Below, in pieces: positions 29,017-39,377 of a stretch of 64,000 nucleotides of DNA. A model generated the notes under the pieces. It ran no database searches. It saw only the letters and a program-made list of their open reading frames with translations, and was not told the DNA's origin. Within the stretch, counting starts at the first letter, position 1, and every line of letters starts with the position of its first letter. Location of the stretch: positions 2,418,001 to 2,482,000 of the forward strand of contig NZ_CP134880.1 in assembly GCF_032102965.1 (NCBI RefSeq), in the 5' to 3' direction. This stretch comes from Demequina capsici (GTDB taxonomy: Bacteria; Actinomycetota; Actinomycetes; Actinomycetales; Demequinaceae). The position numbers and the translations under genes were made by a program.

Positions 29017-29489
29017 CTGGCCTCGTCCGGGCGCATCGCGCGCCTCATCACAAGAGCATCGACGTCCTCCGGCTGGTAGTACCGCCGGCGCACGCGCACG
29101 TCCTCGAAGCCGTACGACCGATACAGGGCCAGCGCGGCCTCGTTCGTCACGGCGACCTCCAGCCACACGTCGGGCACGTCGAGAGAGCGCGCCTCGTCGA
29201 GCAGGTCGTCGATGATCATCCGCGCGAGCCCCTCGCGTCGATGCTCCGGCAGCACCGCGAGGTTGAGCAGCGAGAACGCATCGCCGTCGAATCCGTACAC
29301 CGCGTACGCGACCGGCCGGTCATCGATCCACACGCCCCTGTAGCGCCGACCGCCATAGCGGAAGTCCTCCCTGATCAGCGTCTCCGACCACGCCGACGGA
29401 CCGAACAGGTCGCGTTCCACCCCCGCCATCCAGGCAAGGTCACGTTCGTGGAGGTCGCGCAGTCGAGCCGCGCGGGGGCCGTCGGTCAC
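29013..29489 (-). CDS. rimI: Ribosomal-protein-alanine N-acetyltransferase RimI
   Basis: A 158-residue GNAT acetyltransferase that modifies N-terminal amines, classically of ribosomal protein S18. LRDLHERDLAWMAGVERDLFGPSAWSE opens the protein. Acetyl-CoA binds at LAVLPEHRREGLARMIIDDLLDEA, followed by VAVTNEAALALYRSYGFEDVRVRRRYY. The GTG overlaps the stop of tsaB (GTGA). Its 3' end overlaps the convergent nitroreductase gene by 4 bp. Confidence 0.93.
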   Translation of the reverse strand: MTDGPRAARLRDLHERDLAWMAGVERDLFGPSAWSETLIREDFRYGGRRYRGVWIDDRPVAYAVYGFDGDAFSLLNLAVLPEHRREGLARMIIDDLLDEARSLDVPDVWLEVAVTNEAALALYRSYGFEDVRVRRRYYQPEDVDALVMRRAMRPDEAS

Positions 29490-30106
29490 GCCCCGGGGAT
29501 GCCGTGCACGTCGGGCCGGCGCAGATACAGCGGCTCGGTAGGCAGGTCCGTCTCACCCGCCGCCAGGCGACGGGCCACCACGCGTGCGAGCCAGGCAGGG
29601 TCCACGTCGACGACCGTGCCGCCGGGCAGCGCCTCGGGGTACAGCCCGGCGCCAGGCCCGGCCAGGGCGCCGACGACGGGCACGTCGGCCGGGTGCGCGA
29701 CGTCAGGGCCGGCGACGCGCTCGCCCTCCCTGTAGGTCGCCCAGTAGAGCTCCTTGCGCCGGGCATCGGAGACGACGGTCAGCTCGACCTGATCCGCGAG
29801 CGCGGCGCCGATGGCGTCGAGCGAGCACGTGCCGTGCACCGGCACACCCCATGCGAACCCGAGCGTCCTCGCGGTCACGAGGCCCACGCGCAGGCCCGTG
29901 AAGGGCGCCGGTCCCGTGCCGACCACGATGCTCCCGATGTCGCCGCGCGCACAGCCCGCCTCCTCCATGCAGTCGCGGATCAGACCGGACAGCAGCTCCG
30001 CATGACCGCGGGGCGCGTGCTCGGTGCGGGAGGCGCGGACGTCATCTCCGTCGAGGAGGGAGACGGCCACGGCGGCGGACGTGTCGAGCGCGAGGATCAT
30101 GCTCAC
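29486..30106 (-). CDS. tsaB: tRNA t6A modification protein TsaB
   Basis: A 206-residue ASKHA-fold partner of TsaD needed for t6A37 synthesis. ILALDTSAAVAVSLLDG opens it. RGHAELLSGLI and VVGTGPAPFTGLRVGLVTARTLGFAWGVPVHGTCSLDAI are the conserved core, and the C terminus is LYLRRPDVHG. The GTG at 30106 or the ATG at 30100 may be used. It lies 3 bp after tsaE and is coupled to rimI. Confidence 0.94.
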   Translation of the reverse strand: MSMILALDTSAAVAVSLLDGDDVRASRTEHAPRGHAELLSGLIRDCMEEAGCARGDIGSIVVGTGPAPFTGLRVGLVTARTLGFAWGVPVHGTCSLDAIGAALADQVELTVVSDARRKELYWATYREGERVAGPDVAHPADVPVVGALAGPGAGLYPEALPGGTVVDVDPAWLARVVARRLAAGETDLPTEPLYLRRPDVHGIPGA

Positions 30107-30109
30107 AGC

Positions 30110-30601
30110 CTAGGCGCCGGCCGGGAACTCGCCCCGCCAGCGATCGCCGTGCGCGGTGACCCGCACCTGGCGGACGCCTGCGTCGGGCGCGGACATGTCC
30201 AGCTCTCCGCCACGTTCACGGGAGATCACGACGTGCAGGCGGTCCTGCGACAGCTGCTCCGCGGCACCCTCGCCCCACTCGACCACGGTCACGGAATCCT
30301 CGAGCGCCGCGTCCAGGTCCAGGTCGTCGAGCTCGGCCAGAGAGCCCAGCCGGTAGGCGTCCACGTGGACCAGCCCGGGCCCTCCCACGAGCGACGGGTG
30401 GGTGCGGGCGATGATGAAGGTAGGGCTCGCCACGGGTCCACGCACGCCGAGCGCGTCGCCCAGGCCCTGCGTGAAGGTGGTCTTGCCCGCGCCCAGGTCG
30501 CCCGTCAGGATCACGAGGTCGCCCGCGCGCAGGCGCGGCCCCACCACATCACGGCCGAGCGCCTTCATCGCCTCGGCGTCCGGGGCGTCGTACGTCGTCA
30601 T
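30110..30601 (-). CDS. tsaE: tRNA t6A modification ATPase TsaE
   Basis: A 163-residue P-loop ATPase that drives the TsaB-TsaD complex. Walker A is GDLGAGKTTFTQGLG near residue 34. SPTFIIARTH, HVDAYRL and VVEWGEGA are family hallmarks. The ATG has GGAGG close upstream and overlaps the TGA of alr (ATGA), so it is translated together with it. The product is part of a contiguous alr-tsaE-tsaB-rimI run. Confidence 0.95.
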   Translation of the reverse strand: MTTYDAPDAEAMKALGRDVVGPRLRAGDLVILTGDLGAGKTTFTQGLGDALGVRGPVASPTFIIARTHPSLVGGPGLVHVDAYRLGSLAELDDLDLDAALEDSVTVVEWGEGAAEQLSQDRLHVVISRERGGELDMSAPDAGVRQVRVTAHGDRWRGEFPAGA

Positions 30602-31707
30602 GCCTCCACCTTCGGTCGCAGGCCGCCGAAGCGGCACAGGATCTCGTAGTCGATCGTGCCGACCGCGTCGGCCCAGTCGCCTGCCGACGGACCTGCCGGG
30701 CCGATCAGCGTCACCTCGTCACCCTCGGTGACCTCCGTGTCCGGCCCCAGGTCCACGACGAACTGGTCCATGCACACGCGGCCCGCGATCGGGTAGCGCG
30801 TGCCACGGATAGCGACGTGCGCGCGTCCACCGCCGCCCCCGCGGAACACCCCGTCCGCATAACCGACAGGCACCAGGCCCAGCATCGTCTCTCGTGAGGT
30901 CGTGTACTCGTGGCCGTAGCTCACGCCCTGGCCGGCATGCACGGGCTTCACGAGCGCGACCCGCGTCGTCACGGACATCGCGGGGACCAGCCCGAAGTCT
31001 CGCCCGTCAGGGTCCTGCACCGGCGGGCGGCCGTACATCGCGATGCCAGGCCTCACGAGGTCGAAGTGCAGGTCGGGGCGCGTCAGCGTCGCGGCCGAGT
31101 TGGCGAGGTGCCGCACCTCGAGCGCGATGCCCCGTTCCTCTGCGAGCTCCAGGGCGACCAGGAACACCGTCGCCTGGCGGTTGATGGTGGGGTGGCCCGG
31201 CTGGTCGGCCCATGCGAGATGCGACCACATGCCGACCATCCGGATGACGCCTTCGTCCTGCAGCTGCTTCGCGCGATCCAGCAGGTCGGGCAGCAGGTCC
31301 AGCGGGCAGCCTTCGCGGCCCAGCCCGGTGTCGACGAACAGGTGGAGGCGCGGGGCCCTGCCCGCGGCGCGTGCGGCCTCGGCGATCGCCTCGAGGACCT
31401 TGAGCGAGCCGAACGACATGTCGATGTCGGCCGCCACCAGGTTGGCGAAGGGGCCGTCCATGCCATAGAGCCACGTCAGGATGCGACCCGTGTCGCCCGC
31501 CTCGCGCAGCTGCAGCGCCTCGCCCGGCTGCGCGGTGCCCAACCAGGTCGCACCGCCCGCACGCGCTGCACGACCTGCCTGGACCAGGCCGTGCCCGTAG
31601 GCGTCCGCCTTCACGACCCCCATCACCTGCGCGTCCGCGGCACGCTCCCGCAACGTCCGCACGTTGGCGGTGATCGCGTCGTAGTCGATGCGGATGGCGA
31701 TGCTCAT
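30598..31707 (-). CDS. alr: Alanine racemase
   Basis: A 369-residue PLP enzyme making D-alanine for peptidoglycan. The PLP lysine is in [10 protein letters not shown] (about Lys34), and the opposite-face tyrosine is in [30 protein letters not shown] and [13 protein letters not shown] are conserved. It lies between acpS and tsaE in a leftward operon, where relatives often also carry nnrD, which is absent here. Confidence 0.96.
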   Translation of the reverse strand: MSIAIRIDYDAITANVRTLRERAADAQVMGVVKADAYGHGLVQAGRAARAGGATWLGTAQPGEALQLREAGDTGRILTWLYGMDGPFANLVAADIDMSFGSLKVLEAIAEAARAAGRAPRLHLFVDTGLGREGCPLDLLPDLLDRAKQLQDEGVIRMVGMWSHLAWADQPGHPTINRQATVFLVALELAEERGIALEVRHLANSAATLTRPDLHFDLVRPGIAMYGRPPVQDPDGRDFGLVPAMSVTTRVALVKPVHAGQGVSYGHEYTTSRETMLGLVPVGYADGVFRGGGGGRAHVAIRGTRYPIAGRVCMDQFVVDLGPDTEVTEGDEVTLIGPAGPSAGDWADAVGTIDYEILCRFGGLRPKVEA

Positions 31708-31732
31708 GGATCCAGTCCTCCTCAGGTGCGGG

Positions 31733-32086
31733 TCAGCTCTCCGCGACGACGACCGCGGAGGCGATGCCCGCGTCGTGCGTCAGCGAGAGGTGAAGGGTGA
31801 CGATGCCCAGCTCGGCCGCGCGCGCCGCGACGGTGCCGGTCAGGCTGAAGCGAGGCGGGCGACCGTCCTCGCGGGCGACCTCGCAGTCCTGCCACGACAG
31901 CCCGCCGGGCGCTCCGAGCGCCTTCGCGAGCGCCTCCTTCGCGGCCCAGCGAGCCGCGAGCGAATGATGGCCGAGCGCGCGCTCGGCCGGCGTGAAGACC
32001 CTCTCGAGAAAGCCGGGCGAACGCTCGAGCGCGTCCTCGAACCGCTCGATCGCGACCACGTCGATGCCCAGACCCACGACGGCCAC
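31733..32086 (-). CDS. acpS: Holo-[acyl-carrier-protein] synthase
   Basis: A 117-residue 4'-phosphopantetheinyl transferase that activates acyl carrier protein. Metal ligands are Asp9 in [12 protein letters not shown] and the Glu of [13 protein letters not shown]. The C terminus contains [17 protein letters not shown]. The GTG lies three bases after the glmS stop, indicating co-translation. Confidence 0.95.
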   Translation of the reverse strand: MAVVGLGIDVVAIERFEDALERSPGFLERVFTPAERALGHHSLAARWAAKEALAKALGAPGGLSWQDCEVAREDGRPPRFSLTGTVAARAAELGIVTLHLSLTHDAGIASAVVVAES

Positions 32087-32089
32087 GTC

Positions 32090-33955
32090 TCACTCCACCG
32101 TGACGGACTTCGCCAGGTTGCGCGGCTGGTCCACGTCGAGGCCCTTGGCGGAGGCGAGCTCGTGGGCGAAGATCTGCAACGGCACGACGGTCAGCAGCGG
32201 ACTCATGAGCACGGGCGAGGCGGGCACGTAGAACACCTGCTCCGCGTGCTCCGCCGCCTCGGTGTCACCCTCCTCCGCGATCACGAACGTGCGGGCGCCG
32301 CGCGCACGCACCTCCTGCACGTTGGAGATCACCTTGCTGTGCAGCGACTCGCGACCGCGCGGACTGGGAAGGATGATGAACACCGGCTGACCCTCGTCGA
32401 TCAAGGCGATCGGGCCATGCTTGAGCTCGCCCGCCGCGAAGCCCTCCGCATGGATGTAGGCGATCTCCTTGAGCTTGAGCGCGCCCTCGAGCGCCACCGG
32501 GTAGCCCACGTGCCGGCCCAGGAACAGCACGCTCCCCTCGTCGACCAGCGACCGCGCGAGCTCGCGCACCGGCTCGGCGGAATCGAGCACCCGCTGGATC
32601 TTGCCGGGCATCTCGTCCAGCTGCGCGAGCAGGGTGCGGATCTCGTCGGGGAACTTGTTGCCGCGCAGCTCAGCCAGGTAGATGCCCAGCAGGTACGCCG
32701 CAGTGATCTGCGCGAGGAACGCCTTGGTGGACGCCACCGCGATCTCGGGCCCGGCGCGGGTGTAGAGCACCGCGTCGGACTCGCGAGCGATCGTGGAGCC
32801 CTGGGCGTTGACGATCGCGATGACAGGCGCGCCCTGCTGCTGCGCGTGGCGCAGCGCCATGATCGTGTCCATCGTCTCGCCCGACTGGCTCAGCGCCACG
32901 ACGAGCGTGCGGACGTTGACCACCGGGTCCCGATACCGGAACTCGTGCGCGAGCTCGACCTCGACCGGGATGCGCGTCCAGTGCTCGATGGCGTAACGCG
33001 CGACCAGGCCCGCATAGGCGGCGGTCCCGCATGCGATCACGACGATCTTGTCGATCGAGTTGAGGACGGAGTCGGCGATCAGTCCCTCGTCGAGCTTCAG
33101 CTTCCCGTGCTCGTCGATCCGGCCGCGCAGGGTGTCCGCGACCGCCGTCGGCTGGTCGTGGATCTCCTTGTCCATGAACGTGGAGAAGCCTCCCTTCTGG
33201 GCGGCTTCCGAGTCCCAGTCGATCCTGTACGGCTCCCGCTCGATCGGATTGCCCGCGTAGTCGGAGACGCTGACGCCGTCCGGCGTGATCTCCACGACCT
33301 CGTCCTGCCCCAGCTCCAGGGCGGTGCGGGTGTGCTCGATGAACGCCACCACGTCGGAACCGAGGAAGTTCTCACCCTCGCCGAGCCCGACGACGAGCGG
33401 CGAGTTGCGGCGCGCACCCACGACGACGCGCGGCTCATGCGAATCGACCGCCAGCAGCGTGAACGCACCCTCGAGTCGGGCGGCGACCAGGCGCATGGCA
33501 TGCACCAGGTCGTGCCCCGCGAGCACCTCGCGGGCCAGCATGTGCCCCACGACCTCCGTGTCCGTGTCGGAGAGGAAGCGCACGCCCTCGGAGCGCAGCT
33601 CGGCCCGCAGGGGGCTGTAGTTCTCGATGATGCCGTTGTGGATGATCGCGATGCGCCCGTCGGCGGCCAGGTGCGGGTGCGCATTCGCGTCCGTCGGAGC
33701 GCCATGCGTCGCCCACCGCGTGTGGCCGATCGCCGCGGTGCCCGGCCGGAGGGGATGCTCGGCGAGCTCCTTGCCCAGGTTGACGAGCTTGCCGGCCTTC
33801 TTGGCCATGTCCACGTGCGTCGGATCCTCGGTCACGACGGCGAGCCCCGCGGAGTCGTAGCCCCGGTACTCGAGCCGTGCCAGACCGGCCATCACGACGC
33901 CCTCAGGCCTTGCGCTCGGCGCGCCCGAACCGACATAACCCACGATTCCGCACAT
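32090..33955 (-). CDS. glmS: Glutamine-fructose-6-phosphate aminotransferase (isomerizing)
   Basis: A 621-residue enzyme making glucosamine-6-P, the entry to UDP-GlcNAc. The N-terminal glutaminase starts MCGIVGYVG, with catalytic Cys after Met removal. [19 protein letters not shown] and [12 protein letters not shown] follow. Two SIS domains hold [11 protein letters not shown] and [42 protein letters not shown]. The C terminus [13 protein letters not shown] is canonical. TAGACT six bases ahead of the ATG predicts a leaderless mRNA. It is divergent from coaA. The other amino-sugar step, glmM, is nearby. Confidence 0.97.
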   Translation of the reverse strand: MCGIVGYVGSGAPSARPEGVVMAGLARLEYRGYDSAGLAVVTEDPTHVDMAKKAGKLVNLGKELAEHPLRPGTAAIGHTRWATHGAPTDANAHPHLAADGRIAIIHNGIIENYSPLRAELRSEGVRFLSDTDTEVVGHMLAREVLAGHDLVHAMRLVAARLEGAFTLLAVDSHEPRVVVGARRNSPLVVGLGEGENFLGSDVVAFIEHTRTALELGQDEVVEITPDGVSVSDYAGNPIEREPYRIDWDSEAAQKGGFSTFMDKEIHDQPTAVADTLRGRIDEHGKLKLDEGLIADSVLNSIDKIVVIACGTAAYAGLVARYAIEHWTRIPVEVELAHEFRYRDPVVNVRTLVVALSQSGETMDTIMALRHAQQQGAPVIAIVNAQGSTIARESDAVLYTRAGPEIAVASTKAFLAQITAAYLLGIYLAELRGNKFPDEIRTLLAQLDEMPGKIQRVLDSAEPVRELARSLVDEGSVLFLGRHVGYPVALEGALKLKEIAYIHAEGFAAGELKHGPIALIDEGQPVFIILPSPRGRESLHSKVISNVQEVRARGARTFVIAEEGDTEAAEHAEQVFYVPASPVLMSPLLTVVPLQIFAHELASAKGLDVDQPRNLAKSVTVE

Positions 33956-33961
33956 GCGGTC

Positions 33962-34015
33962 AGTCTAGGCGGCGCCCGGACCGGACCACGGCAGGTCCAC
34001 AGCATGCGCCAGAAT
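33962..34015. promoter_or_regulatory. Divergent leaderless promoters of glmS and coaA
   Basis: On the minus strand TAGACT (33967-33962) ends six bases before the glmS ATG. On the plus strand CAGAAT (34010-34015) ends six bases before the coaA GTG. The two start codons are only 66 bp apart, so the promoters must share the segment between them. Confidence 0.55.
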
Positions 34016-34021
34016 GGTCCC

Positions 34022-34975
34022 GTGGCCCCGATCGATGCGTCCTCGCGCACCCCGTTCGTCACCCTGTCACGGGACGAGTGGGCGGCGCTCGCCGACGCGA
34101 CTCCCCTGCCTCTCACGGAGGATGACGTGCGCCGGGTGCGCGGCGTCGCCGATCCGATCTCCCTCGAGGAGGTCGACGTGATCTACCGGCCGCTCTCCCG
34201 CCTGCTCGACCTGTACTCGCAGGCCACAGGCGGCCTGCACCGCGCGACCACCGAGTTCCTGGGCGAGCGGGCCAGACGCACGCCCTTCGTGATCGGTGTG
34301 GCAGGCTCGGTTGCGGTCGGCAAGTCCACGACTGCGCGCGTGCTCCGCGAGCTGATGGCACGGTGGCCCGCCTCTCCGCGTGTCGAGCTCGTCACGACGG
34401 ACGGGTTCCTCCTGCCCAACGCCGAGCTGGAGCGTCGCGGCCTGATGTCCCGCAAGGGCTTCCCCGAGTCGTATGACCGCCGCGCTCTGCGGCGCTTCGT
34501 CGCGGACGTCAAGTCCGGCCTGCCCGCGGTGACGGCGCCGGTGTACTCGCACGTGACCTACGACATCGTGCCCGACGAGCGGGTCGTGGTGCGCAGTCCC
34601 GATGTCCTGATCGTCGAAGGTCTCAACGTGCTCGCGCCTCCGATCCTGCGGGAGCCCGGCTCATCGGCGTTCGCACTGTCCGACTACTTCGACGCGTCGA
34701 TCTATGTCGACGCCCGTACGGACGACGTGCGGCGCTGGTACATCGACCGATTCCTCACCCTGCGGTCCACCGCGTTCTCGCGCCCCGACTCGTACTTCCG
34801 CAGCTACGCGGATCTCACCGACGACGAGGCGGTCGAGCGCGCGTCGTACATCTGGGACACCATCAACGCCCCGAACCTGGCTCGCAACATCGCACCGACC
34901 CGCGCGCGCGCCACGATCATCCTGAGCAAGGGCGCCGACCACAGCATCGAGTCTGTGCGGCTGCGCAAGCTGTAG
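34022..34975 (+). CDS. coaA: Type I pantothenate kinase
   Basis: A 317-residue kinase performing the first step of coenzyme A synthesis. The P-loop is [17 protein letters not shown] near residue 99. [32 protein letters not shown], the pantothenate-site [10 protein letters not shown] and [10 protein letters not shown] follow. The last helix carries [27 protein letters not shown] 34022 is favoured because CAGAAT lies six bases before it; an in-frame ATG at 34004 would overlap that box. Confidence 0.95.
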   Translation: MAPIDASSRTPFVTLSRDEWAALADATPLPLTEDDVRRVRGVADPISLEEVDVIYRPLSRLLDLYSQATGGLHRATTEFLGERARRTPFVIGVAGSVAVGKSTTARVLRELMARWPASPRVELVTTDGFLLPNAELERRGLMSRKGFPESYDRRALRRFVADVKSGLPAVTAPVYSHVTYDIVPDERVVVRSPDVLIVEGLNVLAPPILREPGSSAFALSDYFDASIYVDARTDDVRRWYIDRFLTLRSTAFSRPDSYFRSYADLTDDEAVERASYIWDTINAPNLARNIAPTRARATIILSKGADHSIESVRLRKL

Positions 34976-34986
34976 AGGGCCGCTCC

Positions 34987-35880
34987 TCAGTTCGGCTTGC
35001 GTGCGACGAGCGTGAGGGTGCACGGCATCACGCCGGCGTCGCCTCCTGGCCACGCGAAGTCGCCTCCTGGAAGCGCGACCATCCGCTCCGCGAACCTCCA
35101 CGGCAGCGTCCGGCCCTCGTCCATGGCGACGAGCGTGAGCCCGGCATCGAGAAGCGCCATGACGATCTCTGAGATCGGGTGCGCCCATTCGTAGGTGCGG
35201 GTGGCCTGGACCACTCCTTCACCTACGTAGGTGGCTCCGTCGTCCCACTGGAGCGCCAGCCCATCGGAGAAGTAGCGGTATCTGGCGACCAGCTCGGCGC
35301 GTTCCTCGTCCAGCGTGAAGAGGAACGGGTGCCCATCCCTGAAGTAGAGGATGCCTCCGGGCCGCAGCAGCGCTTCGACCTGCCGCGCCCACGCCCGCAG
35401 GTCATGGAGCCAGCCGACCGTTCCGATGCTCGTGTACACCACGTCGAAGGCACGGTCGGCGCCGAGCGCGCGATCCACGAGCGACCGTGCGTCGAGGACA
35501 TCCCCCTCGACCCACTGCGCGGCGATCCCCAGCTCGGCGGCGAAGCCGCTCGCGGCCTCGAGCGCCGCCGGAGAGAAGTCCACGCCGACGACGCTCCGCG
35601 CACCAGCGCGCGCAAGCGACACCGTGTCGGTCCCGATGTGGCACTGCAGATGGCACACGTCCAGGCCGTCGAGTGTTCCGCCGGGCAGATGCGGTGCGAG
35701 GGCCTCCAGATCATCCCTGACCACGGTCGACACGTGCCGCGGGTCCTTCCGGTACGCGTCGAGCCCATACGCGGCGACATGCAGGCCGACGCGGTCCTCC
35801 CAGTTGGCGAGGTTCGTCTCACGGGCGTCGTTCCAAGCGACATCCACGCCGTCGACCGGCTGCGGTAGCTCCTCGTTCAT
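34987..35880 (-). CDS. Class I SAM-dependent methyltransferase
   Basis: A 297-residue methyltransferase. The SAM-binding region is DVCHLQCHIGTDTVSLARAGARSVVGVDFSPAALEAA, with VEGDVLDA and VYTSIGTVGWLHDLRAWARQVEALLRPGGILYFRDGHPF. The N-terminal half and these motifs match a group of uncharacterised actinobacterial methyltransferases. The substrate cannot be inferred. The ATG overlaps the DedA stop (ATGA), so it is the second gene of a two-gene operon. Confidence 0.85.
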   Translation of the reverse strand: MNEELPQPVDGVDVAWNDARETNLANWEDRVGLHVAAYGLDAYRKDPRHVSTVVRDDLEALAPHLPGGTLDGLDVCHLQCHIGTDTVSLARAGARSVVGVDFSPAALEAASGFAAELGIAAQWVEGDVLDARSLVDRALGADRAFDVVYTSIGTVGWLHDLRAWARQVEALLRPGGILYFRDGHPFLFTLDEERAELVARYRYFSDGLALQWDDGATYVGEGVVQATRTYEWAHPISEIVMALLDAGLTLVAMDEGRTLPWRFAERMVALPGGDFAWPGGDAGVMPCTLTLVARKPN

Positions 35881-36635
35881 TCGTCGTCCCCGTCGCGGGG
35901 ATGCGCGCCGTGCCGTTCCGCGCGCCGCTCGCGGATCGTCGGCCGCACCTCGATCTGACCGGTCTCAATCCGTTCCTCGATGTCCGCGGCAAGGTCAGGC
36001 AGCTCGGGCGCGCCGAAGCCCAGGAGCGACAGGATCTTGTCGACGAAGAAGCCCAGGACCGTTCCCGCGACGACTCCGACGACGATCGACACCAGGAGGT
36101 TGTCCGAGAACAGCGAGGCGGCGACCGTTCCCAGCAGGATCGACCAGAGCGCCCAGATGGACACCGCCACGGCGTCGATCGTCATGAAGCGCCTCCGCGG
36201 ATACCGCAACGCGCCGGCGGTGAGGTTGACCGCGACGCGGCCCATCGGGATGAACCGCGCAGCGATGATGAACGAGGTGCCGCGCCGCTCGAGCTGATGC
36301 TCCGCCCAGTCGAGCGACTGGCGCGGCTTGTCGCGCGTGAACAGGTTCCAGTTGCGCACGTCGAAGCGCGAGCCGAGGAAGTACGCGATCTGGTCGCCGC
36401 ACCATCCGCCCACCGCACCTGCCACGAAGATGAGCACCAGGATGGGCGTGCCGGTCTGCACCGATGCCGTCGACGTCGCGATGATGATCGACTCGGACGG
36501 CACCAGGGGGAAGAAGCCGTCGATCAGCGCCATCAGGAAGGTGAGCGGATAGATCCACAGAGACTCGGCGAAGAGGAGGATCCACTCGTTCAACCGAGCG
36601 CTGAGATGCAGGATCCAGTCGAGAGCCGTGTTCAC
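35877..36635 (-). CDS. DedA-family membrane protein
   Basis: A 252-residue integral membrane protein with four or five helices. FPLVPSESIIIATS and GAVGGWCGDQIAYFLGSRFD carry conserved acidic positions, and ERRGTSFIIAARFIPMGRVAVNLTAGALRYPRRRF has the key arginines of the DedA/VTT fold. Members are flippases or transporters important for membrane homeostasis. The charged C terminus is cytoplasmic. The GTG at 36635 lacks a ribosome site but lies six bases after AAGACT; the longer upstream frame has no support. Confidence 0.88.
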   Translation of the reverse strand: MNTALDWILHLSARLNEWILLFAESLWIYPLTFLMALIDGFFPLVPSESIIIATSTASVQTGTPILVLIFVAGAVGGWCGDQIAYFLGSRFDVRNWNLFTRDKPRQSLDWAEHQLERRGTSFIIAARFIPMGRVAVNLTAGALRYPRRRFMTIDAVAVSIWALWSILLGTVAASLFSDNLLVSIVVGVVAGTVLGFFVDKILSLLGFGAPELPDLAADIEERIETGQIEVRPTIRERRAERHGAHPRDGDDE

Positions 36636-36641
36636 CCGGCC

Positions 36642-36662
36642 AGTCTTCCAGGTGCGACCTGG
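36642..36662 (-). promoter_or_regulatory. -10 box and adjacent palindrome of the DedA promoter
   Basis: AAGACT (36647-36642, minus strand) ends six bases before the GTG. Directly upstream lies the perfect palindrome CCAGGT-GCG-ACCTGG (36648-36662), a plausible repressor site between -10 and -35. Confidence 0.4.
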
Positions 36663-36779
36663 CAGGGCGATAGGGCATGTCCCGGATTCCGCGAAGAGCG
36701 CAAGGTGGAGCGACGAGCAACGCACCGGAGGCTGCGCGACGGATGCTCGCGAACCAGGCTCGGGATGACCCGTCCAGGC

Positions 36780-38141
36780 CTAGAAGGCGAGTCGCTCCTT
36801 CACGACCGCGGCCAGCGCGTCGGCGTGCCGCTGGGCGTCGTCCTGGGTCGCCGCCTCGACCATGACCCGGACGAGCGGCTCGGTGCCCGACGGGCGCAGG
36901 AGCACCCGGCCCGAGTCGCCGAGCGCGGCACGGGAGTCGGCGACCGCCGACGCGAGCGCTGCGTCGGTGTGGACGCGGCTGCGGTCCACGCCCGGCACGT
37001 TCACGAGCACCTGCGGCAGCGTGGCGATCGCAGCGCACTGCTCGTGGAGGGAGCCGTCGGCGGCCACGCGCGCGCCCAGCATGAGCGCGGTGAGGACCCC
37101 GTCCCCCGTGGTCGCGTACTTCGAGAGGATCACGTGGCCCGACTGCTCGCCGCCGAGCACGTAGCCGTTCTCACGCATCGCCTCGAGGACGTAGCGGTCT
37201 CCCACAGCGGTCTCGACGATCTCGATCCCTGCGGCACGCATCGCGTGATGCAGCCCCAGGTTGCTCATGACGGTGGCGACCAGGGTGTCGCGGTACAGCG
37301 TGCCCGCCCGTTGCATCGCGATCGCGAGCAGGCCCATGATGCGGTCGCCGTCGACGATGGCTCCCGTCGCGTCGACCGCCAGGCACCGATCCGCGTCGCC
37401 GTCGAATGCGACGCCCATGTCCGCACCGTGCTCCAGCACTGCGGCCTGGAGCGGGCCCAGGTGGGTCGAGCCGACCCCCTCATTGATGTTGACGCCGTCG
37501 GGCTCGGCGTTGATGACGATCACGACCGCGCCAGCGGCACGCAGAGCCTCCGGGCCGACGACGCTCGCGGCACCGTGCGCGGCATCGACGACCATGGTGA
37601 CGCCCGCCAGCGGAGCATCCACCCCGGTGAACTCGCGGACAGCGCCCACCACATGGGAGACATACTCGGCGGCGAGACCCTCGGCCCGCACCAGCCTGCC
37701 GACGTCCGACCCCGTGGGCCGCTCCCAACTCTCGCCGAGCCGGGCCTCGATGGCCTCCTCGACGGCGTCGTCGAGCTTGTGGCCACCTCGGGCGAAGAAC
37801 TTGATGCCGTTGTCCGGCATGGCGTTGTGGGAGGCGGAGACCACCACGCCCAGGTCCGCACCGCTCGACGCGGTGAGGAACGCGACGGCAGGAGTGGGCA
37901 GCACGTCAACCGAGAGGACGTCCACGCCCGCAGACGCAAGACCGGCCGCGACCGCCGCGCTCAGGAACTCGCCTGAGACGCGGGGGTCGCGGCCGATGAC
38001 GGCACGCGGTCGGTGACCGGAGAACTCGCCCCGCTCGGCCAGCACGTGAGCCGCGGCGACCGCAAGGTCGACCGCCAGCTCCGCCGTGAGGTCGCGGTTG
38101 GCAAGGCCCCGGACACCGTCCGTGCCGAAGAGTCGCGCCAT
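36780..38141 (-). CDS. glmM: Phosphoglucosamine mutase
   Basis: A 453-residue mutase converting glucosamine-6-P to glucosamine-1-P. It starts [19 protein letters not shown]. The catalytic phosphoserine is in [18 protein letters not shown], the magnesium loop is FDGDADRCL, sugar binding is GGEQSGHVI and phosphate binding is [15 protein letters not shown]. It follows rpsI by 17 bp in the common actinobacterial order rplM-rpsI-glmM. Confidence 0.97.
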   Translation of the reverse strand: MARLFGTDGVRGLANRDLTAELAVDLAVAAAHVLAERGEFSGHRPRAVIGRDPRVSGEFLSAAVAAGLASAGVDVLSVDVLPTPAVAFLTASSGADLGVVVSASHNAMPDNGIKFFARGGHKLDDAVEEAIEARLGESWERPTGSDVGRLVRAEGLAAEYVSHVVGAVREFTGVDAPLAGVTMVVDAAHGAASVVGPEALRAAGAVVIVINAEPDGVNINEGVGSTHLGPLQAAVLEHGADMGVAFDGDADRCLAVDATGAIVDGDRIMGLLAIAMQRAGTLYRDTLVATVMSNLGLHHAMRAAGIEIVETAVGDRYVLEAMRENGYVLGGEQSGHVILSKYATTGDGVLTALMLGARVAADGSLHEQCAAIATLPQVLVNVPGVDRSRVHTDAALASAVADSRAALGDSGRVLLRPSGTEPLVRVMVEAATQDDAQRHADALAAVVKERLAF

Positions 38142-38158
38142 GTGGACGGCGTGACCGC

Positions 38159-38638
38159 TTAGCGCTTCGAGTACTGCGGCGCGCGGCGGGCCTTCTTGAG
38201 ACCCGCCTTCTTGCGCTCCACGACGCGAGCGTCGCGGGTCAGGAAGCCGGCCTTCTTGAGGGTCGGACGGTTCGTCTCGGCGTCGATCTCGTTGAGCGCG
38301 CGGGACACACCGAGGCGGAGCGCACCGGCCTGACCGGACGGGCCGCCACCCTGGATGCGGGCGTGCACATCGAACTTGCCCTCGATGTCCAGGAGCGCGA
38401 ACGGGGAGTTCACGAGCTGCTGGTGCACCTTGTTCGGGAAGTACGTCTCGAGGTCGCGGCCGTTGATGACCCACTTGCCGGTACCGGGGACCAGGCGCAC
38501 GCGGGCGATGGCCTCCTTGCGGCGGCCGAGGCCGGCGCCGGGGGCGATCTCCGAGGTGCCCTTGCCGCGCTCAGGCGCGGTCTCGGTCGTGTACTCGGTG
38601 GGGGTCTCGTTGTCGACGTCGGTCGTCACATCTGCCAT
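38159..38638 (-). CDS. rpsI: 30S ribosomal protein S9
   Basis: A 159-residue S9. The conserved body starts at [26 protein letters not shown], continues with [19 protein letters not shown], and ends with the tRNA-contacting [12 protein letters not shown]. The first 35 residues are an acidic, Thr/Glu-rich extension typical of actinobacterial S9. Second gene of the rplM operon. Confidence 0.97.
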   Translation of the reverse strand: MADVTTDVDNETPTEYTTETAPERGKGTSEIAPGAGLGRRKEAIARVRLVPGTGKWVINGRDLETYFPNKVHQQLVNSPFALLDIEGKFDVHARIQGGGPSGQAGALRLGVSRALNEIDAETNRPTLKKAGFLTRDARVVERKKAGLKKARRAPQYSKR

Positions 38639-38658
38639 GGTTCTAGGTTCCTTCAGGA

Positions 38659-39102
38659 CTACTGCGCGACCTGCGCGATGGTGAACGTCTTGGGCTGCTG
38701 CGCGGCGTGCGGGTGCTCGGCACCGGCGTAGACCTTCAGCTTGGTGAACTGAGCGGCGCCCAGCTTGGTGTGGGGCAGCATGCCCTTGACGGCGTTCTCG
38801 ATCACGCGCTCGGGCTGGCTCGCGAGGAGGTCGCCGATCGCCTTGGTCTTGAGGCCGCCCGGGTAGCCGGAGTGACGGTAGACCATCTTGTCGGTGAGCT
38901 TGTTGCCGGTGAGGGCAACCTTCTCAGCGTTGATGATGATCACGAAGTCACCGAGGTCCATGTGAGGGGCGAAGGTCGCCTTGTGCTTGCCACGAAGCAG
39001 CTGAGCAGCCTGCGAGGCAAGACGACCGAGAACCACGTCCGTCGCGTCGATGACGTACCAGTCCTTGGTGACGTCACCCGCCTTGGGAGAATACGTACGC
39101 AC
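38659..39102 (-). CDS. rplM: 50S ribosomal protein L13
   Basis: A 147-residue L13, an early 23S rRNA binder. [48 protein letters not shown] and [11 protein letters not shown], then [12 protein letters not shown], are conserved. First gene of rplM-rpsI-glmM. A leader of about 110 bases with a small hairpin precedes it. Confidence 0.97.
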   Translation of the reverse strand: MRTYSPKAGDVTKDWYVIDATDVVLGRLASQAAQLLRGKHKATFAPHMDLGDFVIIINAEKVALTGNKLTDKMVYRHSGYPGGLKTKAIGDLLASQPERVIENAVKGMLPHTKLGAAQFTKLKVYAGAEHPHAAQQPKTFTIAQVAQ

Positions 39103-39132
39103 TGTGAAGCCTTAACTTTCGGAGTTCTGAGC

Positions 39133-39148
39133 GCGGGCAGAGGCCCGC
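39133..39148 (-). other. Hairpin in the rplM leader
   Basis: GCGGGC (39133-39138) and GCCCGC (39143-39148) form a 6-bp stem with a four-base loop, within the predicted untranslated leader of rplM. It might be part of an autoregulatory site, but there is no direct evidence. Confidence 0.4.
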
Positions 39149-39221
39149 TGAGGTTCGGTCGGCGTACCTGCGAAAGGCGAGTGGGAGGCACCGTTCCACG
39201 GGGAGCGCACAACGACGACCG

Positions 39222-39251
39222 AGTTTACCGGCGTGTCGGTACCCGGGTCAA
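39222..39251 (-). promoter_or_regulatory. Promoter of the rplM-rpsI-glmM operon
   Basis: On the minus strand TTGACC (39251-39246) and TAAACT (39227-39222) are separated by 18 bp, close to the vegetative consensus. The start would lie near 39215. The rest of the gap from 39103 to 39377 holds only this promoter and the leader hairpin. Confidence 0.7.
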
Positions 39252-39377
39252 ACCGTGGCGCGTGGCAGAGCCCGCACGACCGCACCGTCAGTCGGCTGGG
39301 TCCCGCGTCGTCGGCACCATCATGCGTCCATCGAGGCCGTTCCCGCCACCCGACCGGCCGGCCATGTGCAGCCGCTC

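Noticed and set aside
31688..34021. A long plus-strand frame leading into coaA
   Set aside because: It runs antisense through acpS and glmS; only the part from GTG 34022 matches pantothenate kinase.
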